Shown here one piece after another: positions 26,130 through 35,168 of a DNA stretch of 64,000 bases (positions are counted from its first letter, which is position 1; each line of letters opens with the position of its first letter). The notes under the pieces are model-generated. The model worked only from the letters and a program-made list of their open reading frames with translations, did not search any database and was not told where the DNA came from. Made by a program: the position numbers and the translations under genes. Source of the stretch: Dyadobacter beijingensis DSM 21582 (lineage in GTDB: Bacteria; Bacteroidota; Bacteroidia; Cytophagales; Spirosomataceae); assembly GCF_000382205.1 (NCBI RefSeq), contig NZ_KB907786.1:1116001-1180000 (forward strand). Reading direction: 5' to 3'.

Positions 26130-26762
26130 ATGGCGGCAAAACGCAAAGTATCAATGGAGGAAACCGATATTGAACATTATGAAGCATTCAAGGCCAACAA
26201 AGTAATCCCGCAGGTGCTCGAAGCGGAAATTTTGCGGGCGCTTTCTTTTTATCCTTCCCTGGTGCCCGTGAAAATCCGGTTTGTGTTCAAGCAGCGGATC
26301 AAAGGCTCGGTCATGCAGGCGCAGCCGCTTATTACGACCATGTTCGGCACTGCACGCGAATACAGGATCAATATCAGTGCCTTGTTCCGCCTTACCCACA
26401 CTGCCATCCCCATTCGCCAGGTTCCGTCTGATATTCTCATCGGGTGGATAGGGCATGAGCTGGGACACATCATGGATTACGAGCAGCGCAACCTGTGGGG
26501 AATGTTGCGCTTCGGAGCAGGATACTTGTTTTCTTCGTCATTTGTAAAGAATGCGGAGCGAGTAGCGGATACCTTCGCCGTCAACCACGGACTGGGCAAC
26601 TACATTCTTAAAACCAAATATTTTATCCTTGACCACGCAGCATTGCCTGAAAAATACAAGCAGAAGATCGCGCGCCTCTATCTTTCCCCAGATGACATTG
26701 TGGCCCAGGTGCGAGCTTTGGAAGCCCAGGGCAACCCGTCAGGGCTGGCCCGCCACGAATGA
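26130..26762 (+). CDS. Putative zinc metalloprotease (HELGH)
   Basis: A 210-residue protein with a gluzincin-like zinc motif, WIGHELGHIMDYE (HELGH at about 109-113), a hydrophobic segment (LRFGAGYLFSSSF, about 125-137) and a downstream NAERVADTFAV whose Glu could be the third ligand. No signal peptide is seen. I cannot name the family; it resembles short M48-like or SprT-like peptidases only in the motif. ATG 26130 is chosen; TTG 26100 and ATG 26154 are alternatives. The last 24 bases overlap the convergent GH3 gene. Confidence 0.7.
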   Translation: MAAKRKVSMEETDIEHYEAFKANKVIPQVLEAEILRALSFYPSLVPVKIRFVFKQRIKGSVMQAQPLITTMFGTAREYRINISALFRLTHTAIPIRQVPSDILIGWIGHELGHIMDYEQRNLWGMLRFGAGYLFSSSFVKNAERVADTFAVNHGLGNYILKTKYFILDHAALPEKYKQKIARLYLSPDDIVAQVRALEAQGNPSGLARHE

Positions 26763-28259
26763 TTCAAATTCCAGGAAAGCTTCCTCTTTCATTACCCGCG
26801 GGATTTTTACCTGTCCGCCCTTTTTCTTGGTTTCCTCACTCCATTTGTAAAAGATTTCTTCTGGTATCAGCTGTACTTCCACACCTTTCAATGCCCGGCT
26901 GCGGGCAACTTTGTAATTTTTGTTGTTTTCCTGTAAGGTCTTGTCGAGCGCTTCTGCCACTTGAACAGCGTCAGGGCGTTTATCGCAGCTCAGGAACCAT
27001 TTGTGAACGTAATCATCGCCGCGGTGCACGGCAGCCACAATGAATTCCTTGATTATCACATCAAATTCCTGCTCGATCACCCGTAGGCCGTCATTCATCT
27101 GGTTCACAGATAATTGGGAACCGGTCACATTCAAAAATTGCTTGGTCCGGCCCGTGATCCTGATCTCGGCCCTCGCTTTGTCTGTGATGGTCACTGTGTC
27201 ACCGATCATGTAGCGCCAGGCGCCAGATACAGTGGTAACCAGCAGTACATATTCCACATTCTCAGATGCGTCGGCCAATGAACAGACCGGCGCGCCAGGT
27301 TTTATAAGACCTTCATCGTCGACATAATCAGGTGAAAATGGTACAAACTCATAGAAGATGCCGTTGTCCGGGAAAAGCGCCATGGCCATCGTGTCCGGTC
27401 GCTTCTGGATGGCGATAAAGCCTTCGGAAGCCAGGTAGGTATCAATGTAAACCAAAGGATGCGCGAAGAGGCGTTCCAGGCTTTTTCGATAGGGTTCAAA
27501 AGCGACACCGCCAGTGGTATACACTGCCAGTCCCGGCCAGATTTCGTGGATGTTAGTGAGCTTATGGTAGCTGACGATCTCTTTTAACATCAATTCCACC
27601 CAGGAAGGAATGCCAGAAATACAGCCGATATCCCAGTTTGGCGCCTCCTCTACAATCCTTTTTACTTTTTCGTCCCAATCGGTGATCGATGCAATTTCCA
27701 GCCCTGGTTTATAAAAGCTGCCAAACCAGCCCGGCAGGTTGCTCGCGCTGATCCCGCTGATCTCGCCCAAAAGGAAATCATCCTGCCCGATCAAATTGGT
27801 ACTGCTGCCGAGCATGAGTATTTGCCGGGTAAAAAAGTCGCCGGGCAAATCGAATGCACCGATATTGGTGATTTCCGAAATCCCGGCCTTGCGGATGCAT
27901 GAAAGCATATCCTCAGTAACCGGAATGGATTTACTGGCGCTGGTTGTCCCGCTGCTAAGCGCAAAATATTGCTGACCTCCCGGCCAGGTTACATTCTGGT
28001 GACCTTCCAGCAAATAATGCCACCACTCGTTATATATTTTGTCATAGTCGTGGATGGGTACCTTTTCCTGGAATGACCTGATAACATCTTCGTCAGCAAG
28101 GATTTTAGAAAATTGGTATTTTTTCCCGAAAGCGGTGAAGCGCGCATTTTCGAGCATGTTTCGTAAAACATCCTTTTGAGCAGCATTTGCATGCGGTTCG
28201 CTAATGATCTTTCCCGTAATGTCCAGGGCTTTTTTGATCAGGTCGCCAATAACAGCCAT
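26739..28259 (-). CDS. GH3 family acyl-acid amido synthetase
   Basis: A 506-residue protein of the GH3 family, named after plant auxin-responsive enzymes. The nucleotide-binding motif YFALSSGTTSASKSIPVT is at about residues 98-115. The GWNIGCISGIPSW-like segment appears as WDIGCISGIPSWVELML, and YIDTYLASEGF and YMIGDTVTITDK follow. These enzymes adenylate a carboxylate and join it to an amine, often an amino acid. Bacterial substrates are mostly unknown. No partner shares its strand; the glycosyltransferase genes lie upstream across a 338-base gap. Confidence 0.88.
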   Translation of the reverse strand: MAVIGDLIKKALDITGKIISEPHANAAQKDVLRNMLENARFTAFGKKYQFSKILADEDVIRSFQEKVPIHDYDKIYNEWWHYLLEGHQNVTWPGGQQYFALSSGTTSASKSIPVTEDMLSCIRKAGISEITNIGAFDLPGDFFTRQILMLGSSTNLIGQDDFLLGEISGISASNLPGWFGSFYKPGLEIASITDWDEKVKRIVEEAPNWDIGCISGIPSWVELMLKEIVSYHKLTNIHEIWPGLAVYTTGGVAFEPYRKSLERLFAHPLVYIDTYLASEGFIAIQKRPDTMAMALFPDNGIFYEFVPFSPDYVDDEGLIKPGAPVCSLADASENVEYVLLVTTVSGAWRYMIGDTVTITDKARAEIRITGRTKQFLNVTGSQLSVNQMNDGLRVIEQEFDVIIKEFIVAAVHRGDDYVHKWFLSCDKRPDAVQVAEALDKTLQENNKNYKVARSRALKGVEVQLIPEEIFYKWSEETKKKGGQVKIPRVMKEEAFLEFESFVAGQP

Positions 28260-28304
28260 AAATTCGTTGAGTGGTTAAGCTTTTACTCAGCACCTTTCAA
28301 AAAC

Positions 28305-28471
28305 CTATGCCATCAAACGGGAATGGTTTTATTGCCAGACGGGTCAACCAAATTACATCAGACCTGAAAACTAAAAACCAGGAGTCGAAAACATTAAAAA
28401 AGGACCCTACCGAGAAATTTCCAGAACCACCCTTTCCCAAACAGCGGCAGGAACCGCCTGGTTTGTTTTGA
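28305..28471 (+). pseudogene. N-terminal stub of an SDR oxidoreductase
   Basis: An open frame ends in KDPTEKFPEPPFPKQRQEPPG then LF and a stop. This strongly resembles the N-terminal leader of YghA/YhdF-type short-chain dehydrogenases (pattern DP..KYP.PPFP.Q.Q..PGL), but it stops before any Rossmann fold. I read it as a gene fragment. The rest of the 338-base gap (28260-28597) shows no other gene and should hold the promoters of the divergent GH3 and glycosyltransferase genes. Confidence 0.5.
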
Positions 28472-28597
28472 TCCATGCTTAGGCCAATATCGTGCCATGG
28501 AAGTAGCTTAAATTAAAATAATTGAAATTGGCCTGATCTCGATCTTGGTATAGATTTTTTTTATTACCTGTGCAAAAAACAATTTTCGAAAGCGATA

Positions 28598-29428
28598 GTG
28601 AACCAAGCTGCCATTTCTGTTTTAACCATCGTCAAATCCCGGTCGGACGCGCTCGAAAACCTGGTTCGTGGCCTGGAAAAGTCTGTCCTCTATCCTGCCG
28701 AGCTTGTAATCGTAAATATGAACGAGCCGGCAAGCCAGCTTACTTCTCCATATTTTCCTGTTCGTGCTTTTGAATTTGTTTCGTTAGAAAAATTACCGCT
28801 TGCCGCCGCCCGGAATTTTGCTGCCAAGCAAGCTGAATTCCCGTTTATGATATTTCTGGATGTGGATTGTATCCCATCGCCGCAATTGGTGGAGAGGTAT
28901 TTGAACGCGCATCGGCAGTCTGACGACCTTTGGATCGGGCCTGTCAGGTACCTCCGGCCAGAGGCAACAAGGGAAAGTGATTTTCTTTCCAAATTGATGG
29001 AATTAAGTTCGCCCGACCCGGTGAGGGGTAATTTGGAGCAAATCAGCCATGCGCTTTTTTGGTCGCTGAATTTCGCTTGCAGCAGGCGCACCTACGAGCG
29101 GATTGGCGGCTTTGATACGCGCTTCACCGGGTATGGGGCAGAAGATACCGATTTTGGGTTTGCGGCCAGAGTTTGTGGCATTTCGCTTGGCGTTGTCGAC
29201 GCAATGGCATATCACCAGTACCACCCCAGCTACGATCCGCCGCTTAACCATTTTGAAGATATTCTGATGAACGCCAGGACTTTTTTTGAAAAATGGAATC
29301 TATGGCCGATGGATGGCTGGCTACGGAAATTTGAAAATGCAGGGCTCATCAAATGGGAGGCTGATGAGATCCGGATTTTGCGTAAGCCAGATGACAGTTT
29401 GATTCAAGCGGCACTTAAATCAAACTGA
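28598..29428 (+). CDS. Glycosyltransferase family 2 protein
   Basis: A 276-residue GT-A fold glycosyltransferase. The N-terminal nucleotide-sugar fold is ISVLTIVKSRSDALENLV, the DxD-type motif is FLDVDCIPSP (about residues 90-99), and the acceptor-side GGFDTRFTGYGAEDTDFG (about 169-186) holds the catalytic ED motif. The start is GTG 28598, directly before the conserved first strand. Its last 9 bases overlap the convergent glycosyltransferase gene, marking a compact cluster. Acceptor and donor are unknown. Confidence 0.88.
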   Translation: MNQAAISVLTIVKSRSDALENLVRGLEKSVLYPAELVIVNMNEPASQLTSPYFPVRAFEFVSLEKLPLAAARNFAAKQAEFPFMIFLDVDCIPSPQLVERYLNAHRQSDDLWIGPVRYLRPEATRESDFLSKLMELSSPDPVRGNLEQISHALFWSLNFACSRRTYERIGGFDTRFTGYGAEDTDFGFAARVCGISLGVVDAMAYHQYHPSYDPPLNHFEDILMNARTFFEKWNLWPMDGWLRKFENAGLIKWEADEIRILRKPDDSLIQAALKSN

Positions 29429-30493
29429 TCTTTGATGAAAATTCTTATCCCATAATGCGTGGAGCCGTTTTGAAATGTCTTCCAGGGCCGTATTGGCGAT
29501 CACACCATCCCAGCAATTTTCCGACAGGTTATCTGCCTGCCCGATGATTTTCCCCCAGGCTACATTTTCCAGGTTCGGGGGATGAACAACCACCGCCATT
29601 TTATTTTTTTCTAATAAGGCTGCCTTGCGGAGCTGCTCCTGAAACGGCCGTTCTTCGGGTATGCAGATGAATTTTTTCCTCAGGTCGGCCATCTCCATTA
29701 CGGTGTTGTGGCCCGCATTACCGACGACAATTTCGCATTTGGAAAGTACAGTAACCGGGTCGTCAAGCTGTCCGTGAAAAATGACATTTGCTGCGGGGAT
29801 ATGTTTTGTTCCAGGAATGTTGCCGATCACATGGACGCACCTGTCCGGACACTGCTCTGCCAGCGCACTGACAACAGTCCCATTCAGCGAAGTCCCGCCT
29901 GAACCTGCCATAATCCCGATCGCCCCTGGCTCAATTTCATTTTTAAAACAATCTCTCCCGGAATATTTTGAAAAACCGCCCGAAAAGAACGTTTTATCAT
30001 TTACCCAGTCATAGGGAGAGGGGCTCATCAGTTGCTCTGACGACGGCGCGACCAGCAGCTGCGCGCTTTCATAGGCATGCAGATGTGGCATATCATCCCG
30101 GTCACCATTCTGCCGGACCACCACGGTAGGAATCCCGCATAATGTTGCCAGCAGTGTAACCTCAGCAGAGACATCCACTACCAGGATTACAGGAAACAAA
30201 GCATGCAACGTCTCCGAAATCAACGCGGCCCGCCTGGCCACCTTTTCAACATTGATGGGTACATAATGCAGAAAGCCCACTTCCATCCTGGACGCAAACC
30301 GGTCTTCGGGACCCGGCACATCTTCCGGCAGGTGGATACATCGGATTTCCTTTGGAATAATGGTGTCGAAACGGGCCAGCCCGCTTCCCAGAAATGTTAC
30401 CTGAGCATCTGTCAGACGTGACGCGATCGCCAGCGCACGCATCAAATGCCCCGAACCGTGGTGATGGATATAGAAGGCAAAATTAGCTGACAT
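29420..30493 (-). CDS. MurG-like (GT-B) glycosyltransferase
   Basis: A 357-residue GT-B fold protein. The N-terminal HHHGSGHLMRALAIASRL (about residues 9-26) is the glycine loop of GT28/GT1-like enzymes, and the C-terminal GNAGHNTVMEMADLRKKFICIPEERPFQEQ (in two runs about residue 260 on) matches the donor-binding region. The histidine run near the N-terminus is unusual but within the family range. It overlaps the upstream GT4 gene by 11 bases, so the two are translationally coupled. Confidence 0.85.
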   Translation of the reverse strand: MSANFAFYIHHHGSGHLMRALAIASRLTDAQVTFLGSGLARFDTIIPKEIRCIHLPEDVPGPEDRFASRMEVGFLHYVPINVEKVARRAALISETLHALFPVILVVDVSAEVTLLATLCGIPTVVVRQNGDRDDMPHLHAYESAQLLVAPSSEQLMSPSPYDWVNDKTFFSGGFSKYSGRDCFKNEIEPGAIGIMAGSGGTSLNGTVVSALAEQCPDRCVHVIGNIPGTKHIPAANVIFHGQLDDPVTVLSKCEIVVGNAGHNTVMEMADLRKKFICIPEERPFQEQLRKAALLEKNKMAVVVHPPNLENVAWGKIIGQADNLSENCWDGVIANTALEDISKRLHALWDKNFHQRSV

Positions 30494-31580
30494 CCGACCT
30501 GATCTTCATTTCAACACTCTCAAAGGCTATTTTCTTGAATAAACCTTCATAGGCATCCACCATTTTCTCCACGTCGAACAGCTCTTCGGCCCGTCTCCGG
30601 CAATCCGCCCGGTCAAATTTTGAAGCCTTGTCGATGCAGTCTGCCAGTTCCTGAATATCTTCCCCACTGCATAAACTGCCGGTTTGTGCGTCGAGCAGAT
30701 GGGGTAATGCGCCTTTCGCGATGCCAGCGACCGGCGTCCCGCAAGCCAGCGATTCCGCCACTACCAGCCCGAAAGGTTCGTCCCAGCATGGCGTGATCAA
30801 TGCAACGTTAGCATTGCCGATGAGCTCATTCAACTTTTGATGATCGCATGACCCCAGCAGCTCGATAGAATCGTCCAGTCGCGGCAAAATTTCTGTTTCG
30901 TAATAATGCTGGTCGCTGATCGCCCCGGCAACTTTCATTTTTTTATCGGAAAGTTTAGCGGCTTCTAGTGCCAGGTGCAATCCTTTGTCGGGATGAATGC
31001 GCCCGAACCACATGATATAACCGCCCTCATTTTCGGGGTAAAATTGCCAGGCCGATAAATCGATCCCATTATGAATAACCTCACATTGAGGCGCGTACGC
31101 TTTCCAGTTTTCCGCATTGGATGTAGAAACGGATACATATTTGACACGCCCATAAGCCTGTTCGCGACGTATCGCATTTTTTAGTTCAAATATCGGTGGC
31201 GTGTGCAGTACAGTGACCATCGGCGCTTTGACGAGCACCGACATCATGATCGGTACATAATTGAGACTGTTGTTGAAAATAATGTCCAGCTCATCCTTAT
31301 CAATTTCCTGCATCATTTCTACGTAAGCGTGATGTGTGGAAATATATTCAGTGCTCAGCTGGCGGGATGTAAACTGCGATGAGGTAATTGGCTGATAATC
31401 ATCCTCACATAAGATCGGCCGCACATTCAGGATAGGGTCGGAGCCAGCACAGGCGTATAGCAGCACATCGTGGCCCCGGGCCAGCAATCGTTGGCAAATG
31501 TCATAGGTAAAAGCCTCCAATCCGCCCATGAAGGGCTTCGTGATCGGATATTTCAGGTGGGCAATAATTCCAATTTTCAT
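30483..31580 (-). CDS. Glycosyltransferase family 4 (GT-B)
   Basis: A 365-residue glycosyltransferase. The N-terminus IAHLKYPITKPFMGGLEAF, with the glycine-rich acceptor loop, is typical of GT4. The C-terminal half has MWFGRIHPDKGLHLALEAAK and the EX7E motif region EPFGLVVAESLACGTPV (about residues 255-271). It is first of the two-gene minus-strand unit with the MurG-like enzyme and divergent from the MFS transporter by 120 bases. It probably acts on a glycolipid or an exported glycoside made with the neighbouring enzymes. Confidence 0.9.
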   Translation of the reverse strand: MKIGIIAHLKYPITKPFMGGLEAFTYDICQRLLARGHDVLLYACAGSDPILNVRPILCEDDYQPITSSQFTSRQLSTEYISTHHAYVEMMQEIDKDELDIIFNNSLNYVPIMMSVLVKAPMVTVLHTPPIFELKNAIRREQAYGRVKYVSVSTSNAENWKAYAPQCEVIHNGIDLSAWQFYPENEGGYIMWFGRIHPDKGLHLALEAAKLSDKKMKVAGAISDQHYYETEILPRLDDSIELLGSCDHQKLNELIGNANVALITPCWDEPFGLVVAESLACGTPVAGIAKGALPHLLDAQTGSLCSGEDIQELADCIDKASKFDRADCRRRAEELFDVEKMVDAYEGLFKKIAFESVEMKIRSDVS

Positions 31581-31700
31581 GTTGAGTAAAGGTATAGTTT
31601 GATGAAGTGACTGGTTGTTGATGAGACGCTTGTGCTGTCGGCGACGCTAGCCCGACAAATAAAACCGTGCCGGTGACAAAGTGTTTCTGTAGTTGCTGGT

Positions 31701-33209
31701 ATGAATTTTAAAACCCTTCCGGCAACATCAATCCGGAGCAATGTGATCCTTCAACCAAAAGAAGTCCTTACCGAGCAGGAGGTGAAGAACGGGCTCAATA
31801 CCGTTCTGAAAGAAGGGATGACCACCGAGGCCATGGTGACCCTTGCCGGGGGCACGTTTATGGTTGCATTCGCGATCCTACTGGGGGCGAGTAATTTTCA
31901 GATCGGGCTGCTGGCTTCTTTGCCCACATTTACCAATATTTTTCAGCTGCTGTCGGTGTTTCTGATCCGCAGGTATAATAACCGGAGGGCTGTTTCGGTA
32001 ATTTGCTGCATCCTAGCGCGTATCCCGATGGTACTCCTAGGCGCAATGCCGTTTTTCTTTCGCGATCAGGCGCCGGTTGGCCTGCTGCTTTTCTTTTTAT
32101 TCTTCTACTATTTCTTCGGCTCGGTGGCCGGCCCGAGCTGGAATGCCTGGATGAAGGACCTGGTGCCAGGTGACATGCTGGGTGCATTTTTTTCGAAACG
32201 CAGCCGGAATTCCCAAATCCTGAATGTGGTACTCAGCATCATTCTCGCATTCGCGATCGACTACATGCGCCGGCACGCGCCCCAGTATGAGCTGTATGTG
32301 TATGCGATTATGTTTATGATGGCGGGTGTCGCCGGGCTGGCGGCAGTAACGTTATTGGCGCGGGTACCCGAGCCCAGATCTTATTTGCCCAATGAAAATA
32401 TCCTGAAAATGTTCGTGAAACCGCTGCGGGACACCAATTTTCAAAAATTGCTGGTTTTCAATTCCTTCTGGTTGTTTGCAGTAAATCTGGCGACGCCTTT
32501 TTTCACGGTCTTTATGCTGAAAACGCTGGGACTGACGATGACCTACATCATTCCGCTGACGATTTTGAGCCAGTTGTCGAGCATTTTCACCATTGGCTTC
32601 TGGGGCAAATTTGCCGACCGCTACAGTAACAAAACGATTATTTCCATTACTGCGCCGCTCTATCTGGCATGCGTCATTGCCTGGTGTTTTGTCGGCATTT
32701 ATACCAACCTGGTTTCAAACCTGGCGTTGCTGGCAGCCATCCATATGGTGAGCGGGTCGGCCAATGCGGGCACGAACCTCGCGCTGACCAACATAGGTTT
32801 GAAACTGGCCCCTTCCCGGGAGGCGATTGTTTACTTATCGGTCAAAAATATCATAACCTCGGTCTTTTCCTCGCTTGCCCCCTTGGTAGGCGGGTACCTG
32901 GCCGATTACTATACATTAAGACAACTGCGGGTGATCGCTGAATGGAGCGGGCCAAACTTGCAGAAATCCTTCCGGCTGCTTTTGCTGCACGAATGGAATT
33001 TCCTTTTCCTGATTGCCGCAGTGCTGGCCGTGGTAGCCCTGCAATTCCTGCCACGTGTGCGCGAAGCCGGGGAAGTTCACAAAAGTGTGGTAAAAAGGAT
33101 TATGCGCACCAGCCTGCGCAGCAACTTGCGGGATTATTTTGTGATCGATGTGCTGATCAACTGGCATTCAACATTGAACAAGATGCTCAAAAGCAGCCGC
33201 GTCAATTAA
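31701..33209 (+). CDS. Major facilitator superfamily transporter
   Basis: A 502-residue protein with about twelve hydrophobic segments. It has a long cytoplasmic N-terminus (about 45 residues), family-like loops (GKFADRYSNKTI between the halves), an internal SGSANAGTNLALTN segment and a basic C-terminal tail. It is divergent from the glycosyltransferase pair, so export of the cluster's product is a reasonable guess; uptake cannot be ruled out. Confidence 0.85.
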   Translation: MNFKTLPATSIRSNVILQPKEVLTEQEVKNGLNTVLKEGMTTEAMVTLAGGTFMVAFAILLGASNFQIGLLASLPTFTNIFQLLSVFLIRRYNNRRAVSVICCILARIPMVLLGAMPFFFRDQAPVGLLLFFLFFYYFFGSVAGPSWNAWMKDLVPGDMLGAFFSKRSRNSQILNVVLSIILAFAIDYMRRHAPQYELYVYAIMFMMAGVAGLAAVTLLARVPEPRSYLPNENILKMFVKPLRDTNFQKLLVFNSFWLFAVNLATPFFTVFMLKTLGLTMTYIIPLTILSQLSSIFTIGFWGKFADRYSNKTIISITAPLYLACVIAWCFVGIYTNLVSNLALLAAIHMVSGSANAGTNLALTNIGLKLAPSREAIVYLSVKNIITSVFSSLAPLVGGYLADYYTLRQLRVIAEWSGPNLQKSFRLLLLHEWNFLFLIAAVLAVVALQFLPRVREAGEVHKSVVKRIMRTSLRSNLRDYFVIDVLINWHSTLNKMLKSSRVN

Positions 33210-33254
33210 GGAGGGCAGCAAACAGATTGAGGATTTCAGGAATTAGTGCCAACT

Positions 33255-33737
33255 ATCCCGGAATGACAATGCGCAATATGAAGCCGAGGCCAGGTCCGGG
33301 CGTTTTTCGCATTGCTGACCGGCATCGTGGTCTTCCTTTCAGGTCTGGGGCTGGTAGGGATTTCGACACTTAATATCAGGCGGAGAACCGCTGAAATTGG
33401 AATACGCAAAGTTTTGGGCGCCATGGTAAGCGAGATACTTGCTTTGTTGACGAAAGATCTCCTCAGGCAGATTTCTGTCGCGCTGGTAATTGCGGTTCGC
33501 TGTTCCTGGTATGTGATGGACCGCTGGCATTAGTCTTACGCGTACCAAACAGAATTAGGTCCCTGGCTTTTCGTGGCCTCCGGGGCCTTCGCTTTCCTGG
33601 TTGGATTATTGACAATCAGTTTTCAGACGATCAGAGCTGCGCTGATGGCTCCCGTTGCCGCGATAAAAGTGATTGAAGCATTTTCACTCTATCCATCGCT
33701 ACTAAGTTTCCAACTTTATTTTTTGAATCAGGGTTAA
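33255..33737 (+). pseudogene. C-terminal remnant of a MacB/FtsX-type ABC permease
   Basis: The translation gives the C-terminal membrane domain of a Bacteroidota ABC permease: YEAEARSGR, then after a frameshift near 33300 the motif RRTAEIGIRKVLGA, LLTKDLLRQ and YVMDRWH. An in-frame TAG (33533-33535) interrupts the last loop, after which AYQTELGPW and LLTISFQTIRAAL continue to a stop at 33737. The N-terminal two thirds are absent, so it is a degraded fragment. It ends 18 bases before the internal ssrA-like sequence. Confidence 0.8.
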
Positions 33738-33755
33738 AAGTCTCGTCAGGTGTTC

Positions 33756-33780
33756 GGTTTGACTCCTTGTATCTCCACTA
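33756..33780 (+). other. Decayed internal ssrA 3'-end copy (old att site?)
   Basis: GGTTTGACTCC..TATCTCCACTA resembles the ssrA terminus and the copy at 44376-44399 (GGTTCGACTCC..CATCTCCACCA), including AAAAGT just after it, as at 44399-44404. It has several mismatches and could not form the tmRNA acceptor stem. Confidence 0.5.
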
Positions 33781-33792
33781 AAAGTCTGTTAA

Positions 33793-34734
33793 TCAATTAT
33801 TTGTATGCTTTTTTATTTTCGCCAACAAATTCACCCCAATCAAATAGGGCACAAGCAGGGTTATAGCTGGAATATAGGATACATAATTGGCAATTGCGAG
33901 GGGCGCAGGGAGGCTGGCGGGCAGAAGGTTTAGTATCGCACCCAAACAACAGAAGAAAATATATATACGGCTGGCAAGCCGACTTAGATGGCCCGATCTG
34001 CTTAGCGCATAAGCGAACACAGCTGTGCCGCAGTAGATCAGTGTTACTTCAATCAATCTTACAGCAGTAAAGGCAGTCGATACTGTTTGAAGCCAGTCGG
34101 GCCTGGCGGGCGCCCCTGGTTGAGAATATTTCACAAACACATTCGTCAGAAAAAATCCCCAGTAGACCATGTTTGCGATGAAAAGCGGAAGTGCAATTAC
34201 AAACATCGTCCTCCCAATCTTTGCGAAACGCAGACCCGGGCCGCTTCTAAGCATATCATAAAGTCTTAAAAAACCAATTGTGGTGCCCGTACCGCTCACG
34301 ATCAGAATGCAGTATCTCAACTGCTGTTCCCATGCCAGCGCTGCCCACCCCTCGGCGGTTTCCGGCGGCGGGCCCATCCCGGCGAAAATTGAAATAGGTG
34401 CCCAGGACATGATCAAGGGCCATGCAACGCGGCGAACCGTTTCGTTTTTTACGCGTCCGAGTGTCCGGACAGCCAAAAACATGAGCAAAATATTCAGGAA
34501 CCAGCCCGGAAGGTAAATCCAATAACCAAGGTGCCCGAAAATGAAGGCCATCGCCGTAACCAGGAACGGCACGGCGAGGAGGAATACATAACTCAGCTTT
34601 TGGGAGAAAGTTTTCATTAATGCATAATGTGAAGTACAGATCAATGTAAGAATGAGAAAGGACAATGCAATGCCCATCTTTACTCCGTTGCTTTCACTAC
34701 TTGTTTGCCCAGTGCCAGAATGAAGCGGCATCAT
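33793..34734 (-). CDS. Polytopic membrane protein of unknown function
   Basis: A 313-residue protein with about eight hydrophobic segments spread over its length (first at about residues 20-38, last near 285-305) and a short polar tail. I recognise no motif or family. It starts just after the internal att-like sequence on the opposite strand and ends the segment before the second transposase remnant. Codon use looks like its neighbours and the frame is intact, so it is probably expressed. Confidence 0.65.
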   Translation of the reverse strand: MMPLHSGTGQTSSESNGVKMGIALSFLILTLICTSHYALMKTFSQKLSYVFLLAVPFLVTAMAFIFGHLGYWIYLPGWFLNILLMFLAVRTLGRVKNETVRRVAWPLIMSWAPISIFAGMGPPPETAEGWAALAWEQQLRYCILIVSGTGTTIGFLRLYDMLRSGPGLRFAKIGRTMFVIALPLFIANMVYWGFFLTNVFVKYSQPGAPARPDWLQTVSTAFTAVRLIEVTLIYCGTAVFAYALSRSGHLSRLASRIYIFFCCLGAILNLLPASLPAPLAIANYVSYIPAITLLVPYLIGVNLLAKIKKHTNN

Positions 34735-34745
34735 TTATTCAATCA

Positions 34746-35110
34746 CTATATCAACCAAGGTATTGATGGAAAGCTTCGCGAATGTTTCAAACCTGTATCA
34801 GTAGCGCATATCGAATAGTCCGCAAATGCTGCAAGTGCTTCTCTACTAGCATCATCCATGACAATTAGCACTCTCACTCGCCTCCCGCAACTGAGCGCGT
34901 CGATGACAAAATCCATGCCGCTACGGCGGACCGTTCCAGGTGTCATTCAAAGTCTGGGCCTCGACTAATGGCTGCTTGGGTCTTGTTAGGAGACGTCTTT
35001 TTCGCTTTCGTCTCAGTTTGAGGTTCATGTTCCGGTAAACTCTGAGTACACGTTTACGATTCCAGAGCAAGCCCTGGTTTCGCAGATTGCCGTAATACCA
35101 ATCGAAACCT
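34746..35110 (-). pseudogene. IS3 family transposase fragment
   Basis: On the minus strand, RKRVLRVYRNMNLKLRRKRK and RRLLTRPKQP lead, after a frameshift near 34930, into SGMDFVIDALSCGRRVRVL and IVMDDASREALAAF. This is the central part of IS3-type OrfB around the first catalytic Asp (family pattern WSMDF.SDAL). The N-terminal part and the last two thirds of the core are missing. It is a different part of the protein, in the opposite orientation, from the remnant at 25.4-26.0 kb. Confidence 0.8.
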
Positions 35111-35168
35111 CGCGGCTGAAAGTTTCACTTCCATTATGTTTTTCCAATATTTGGTAACAATAGTTGCC

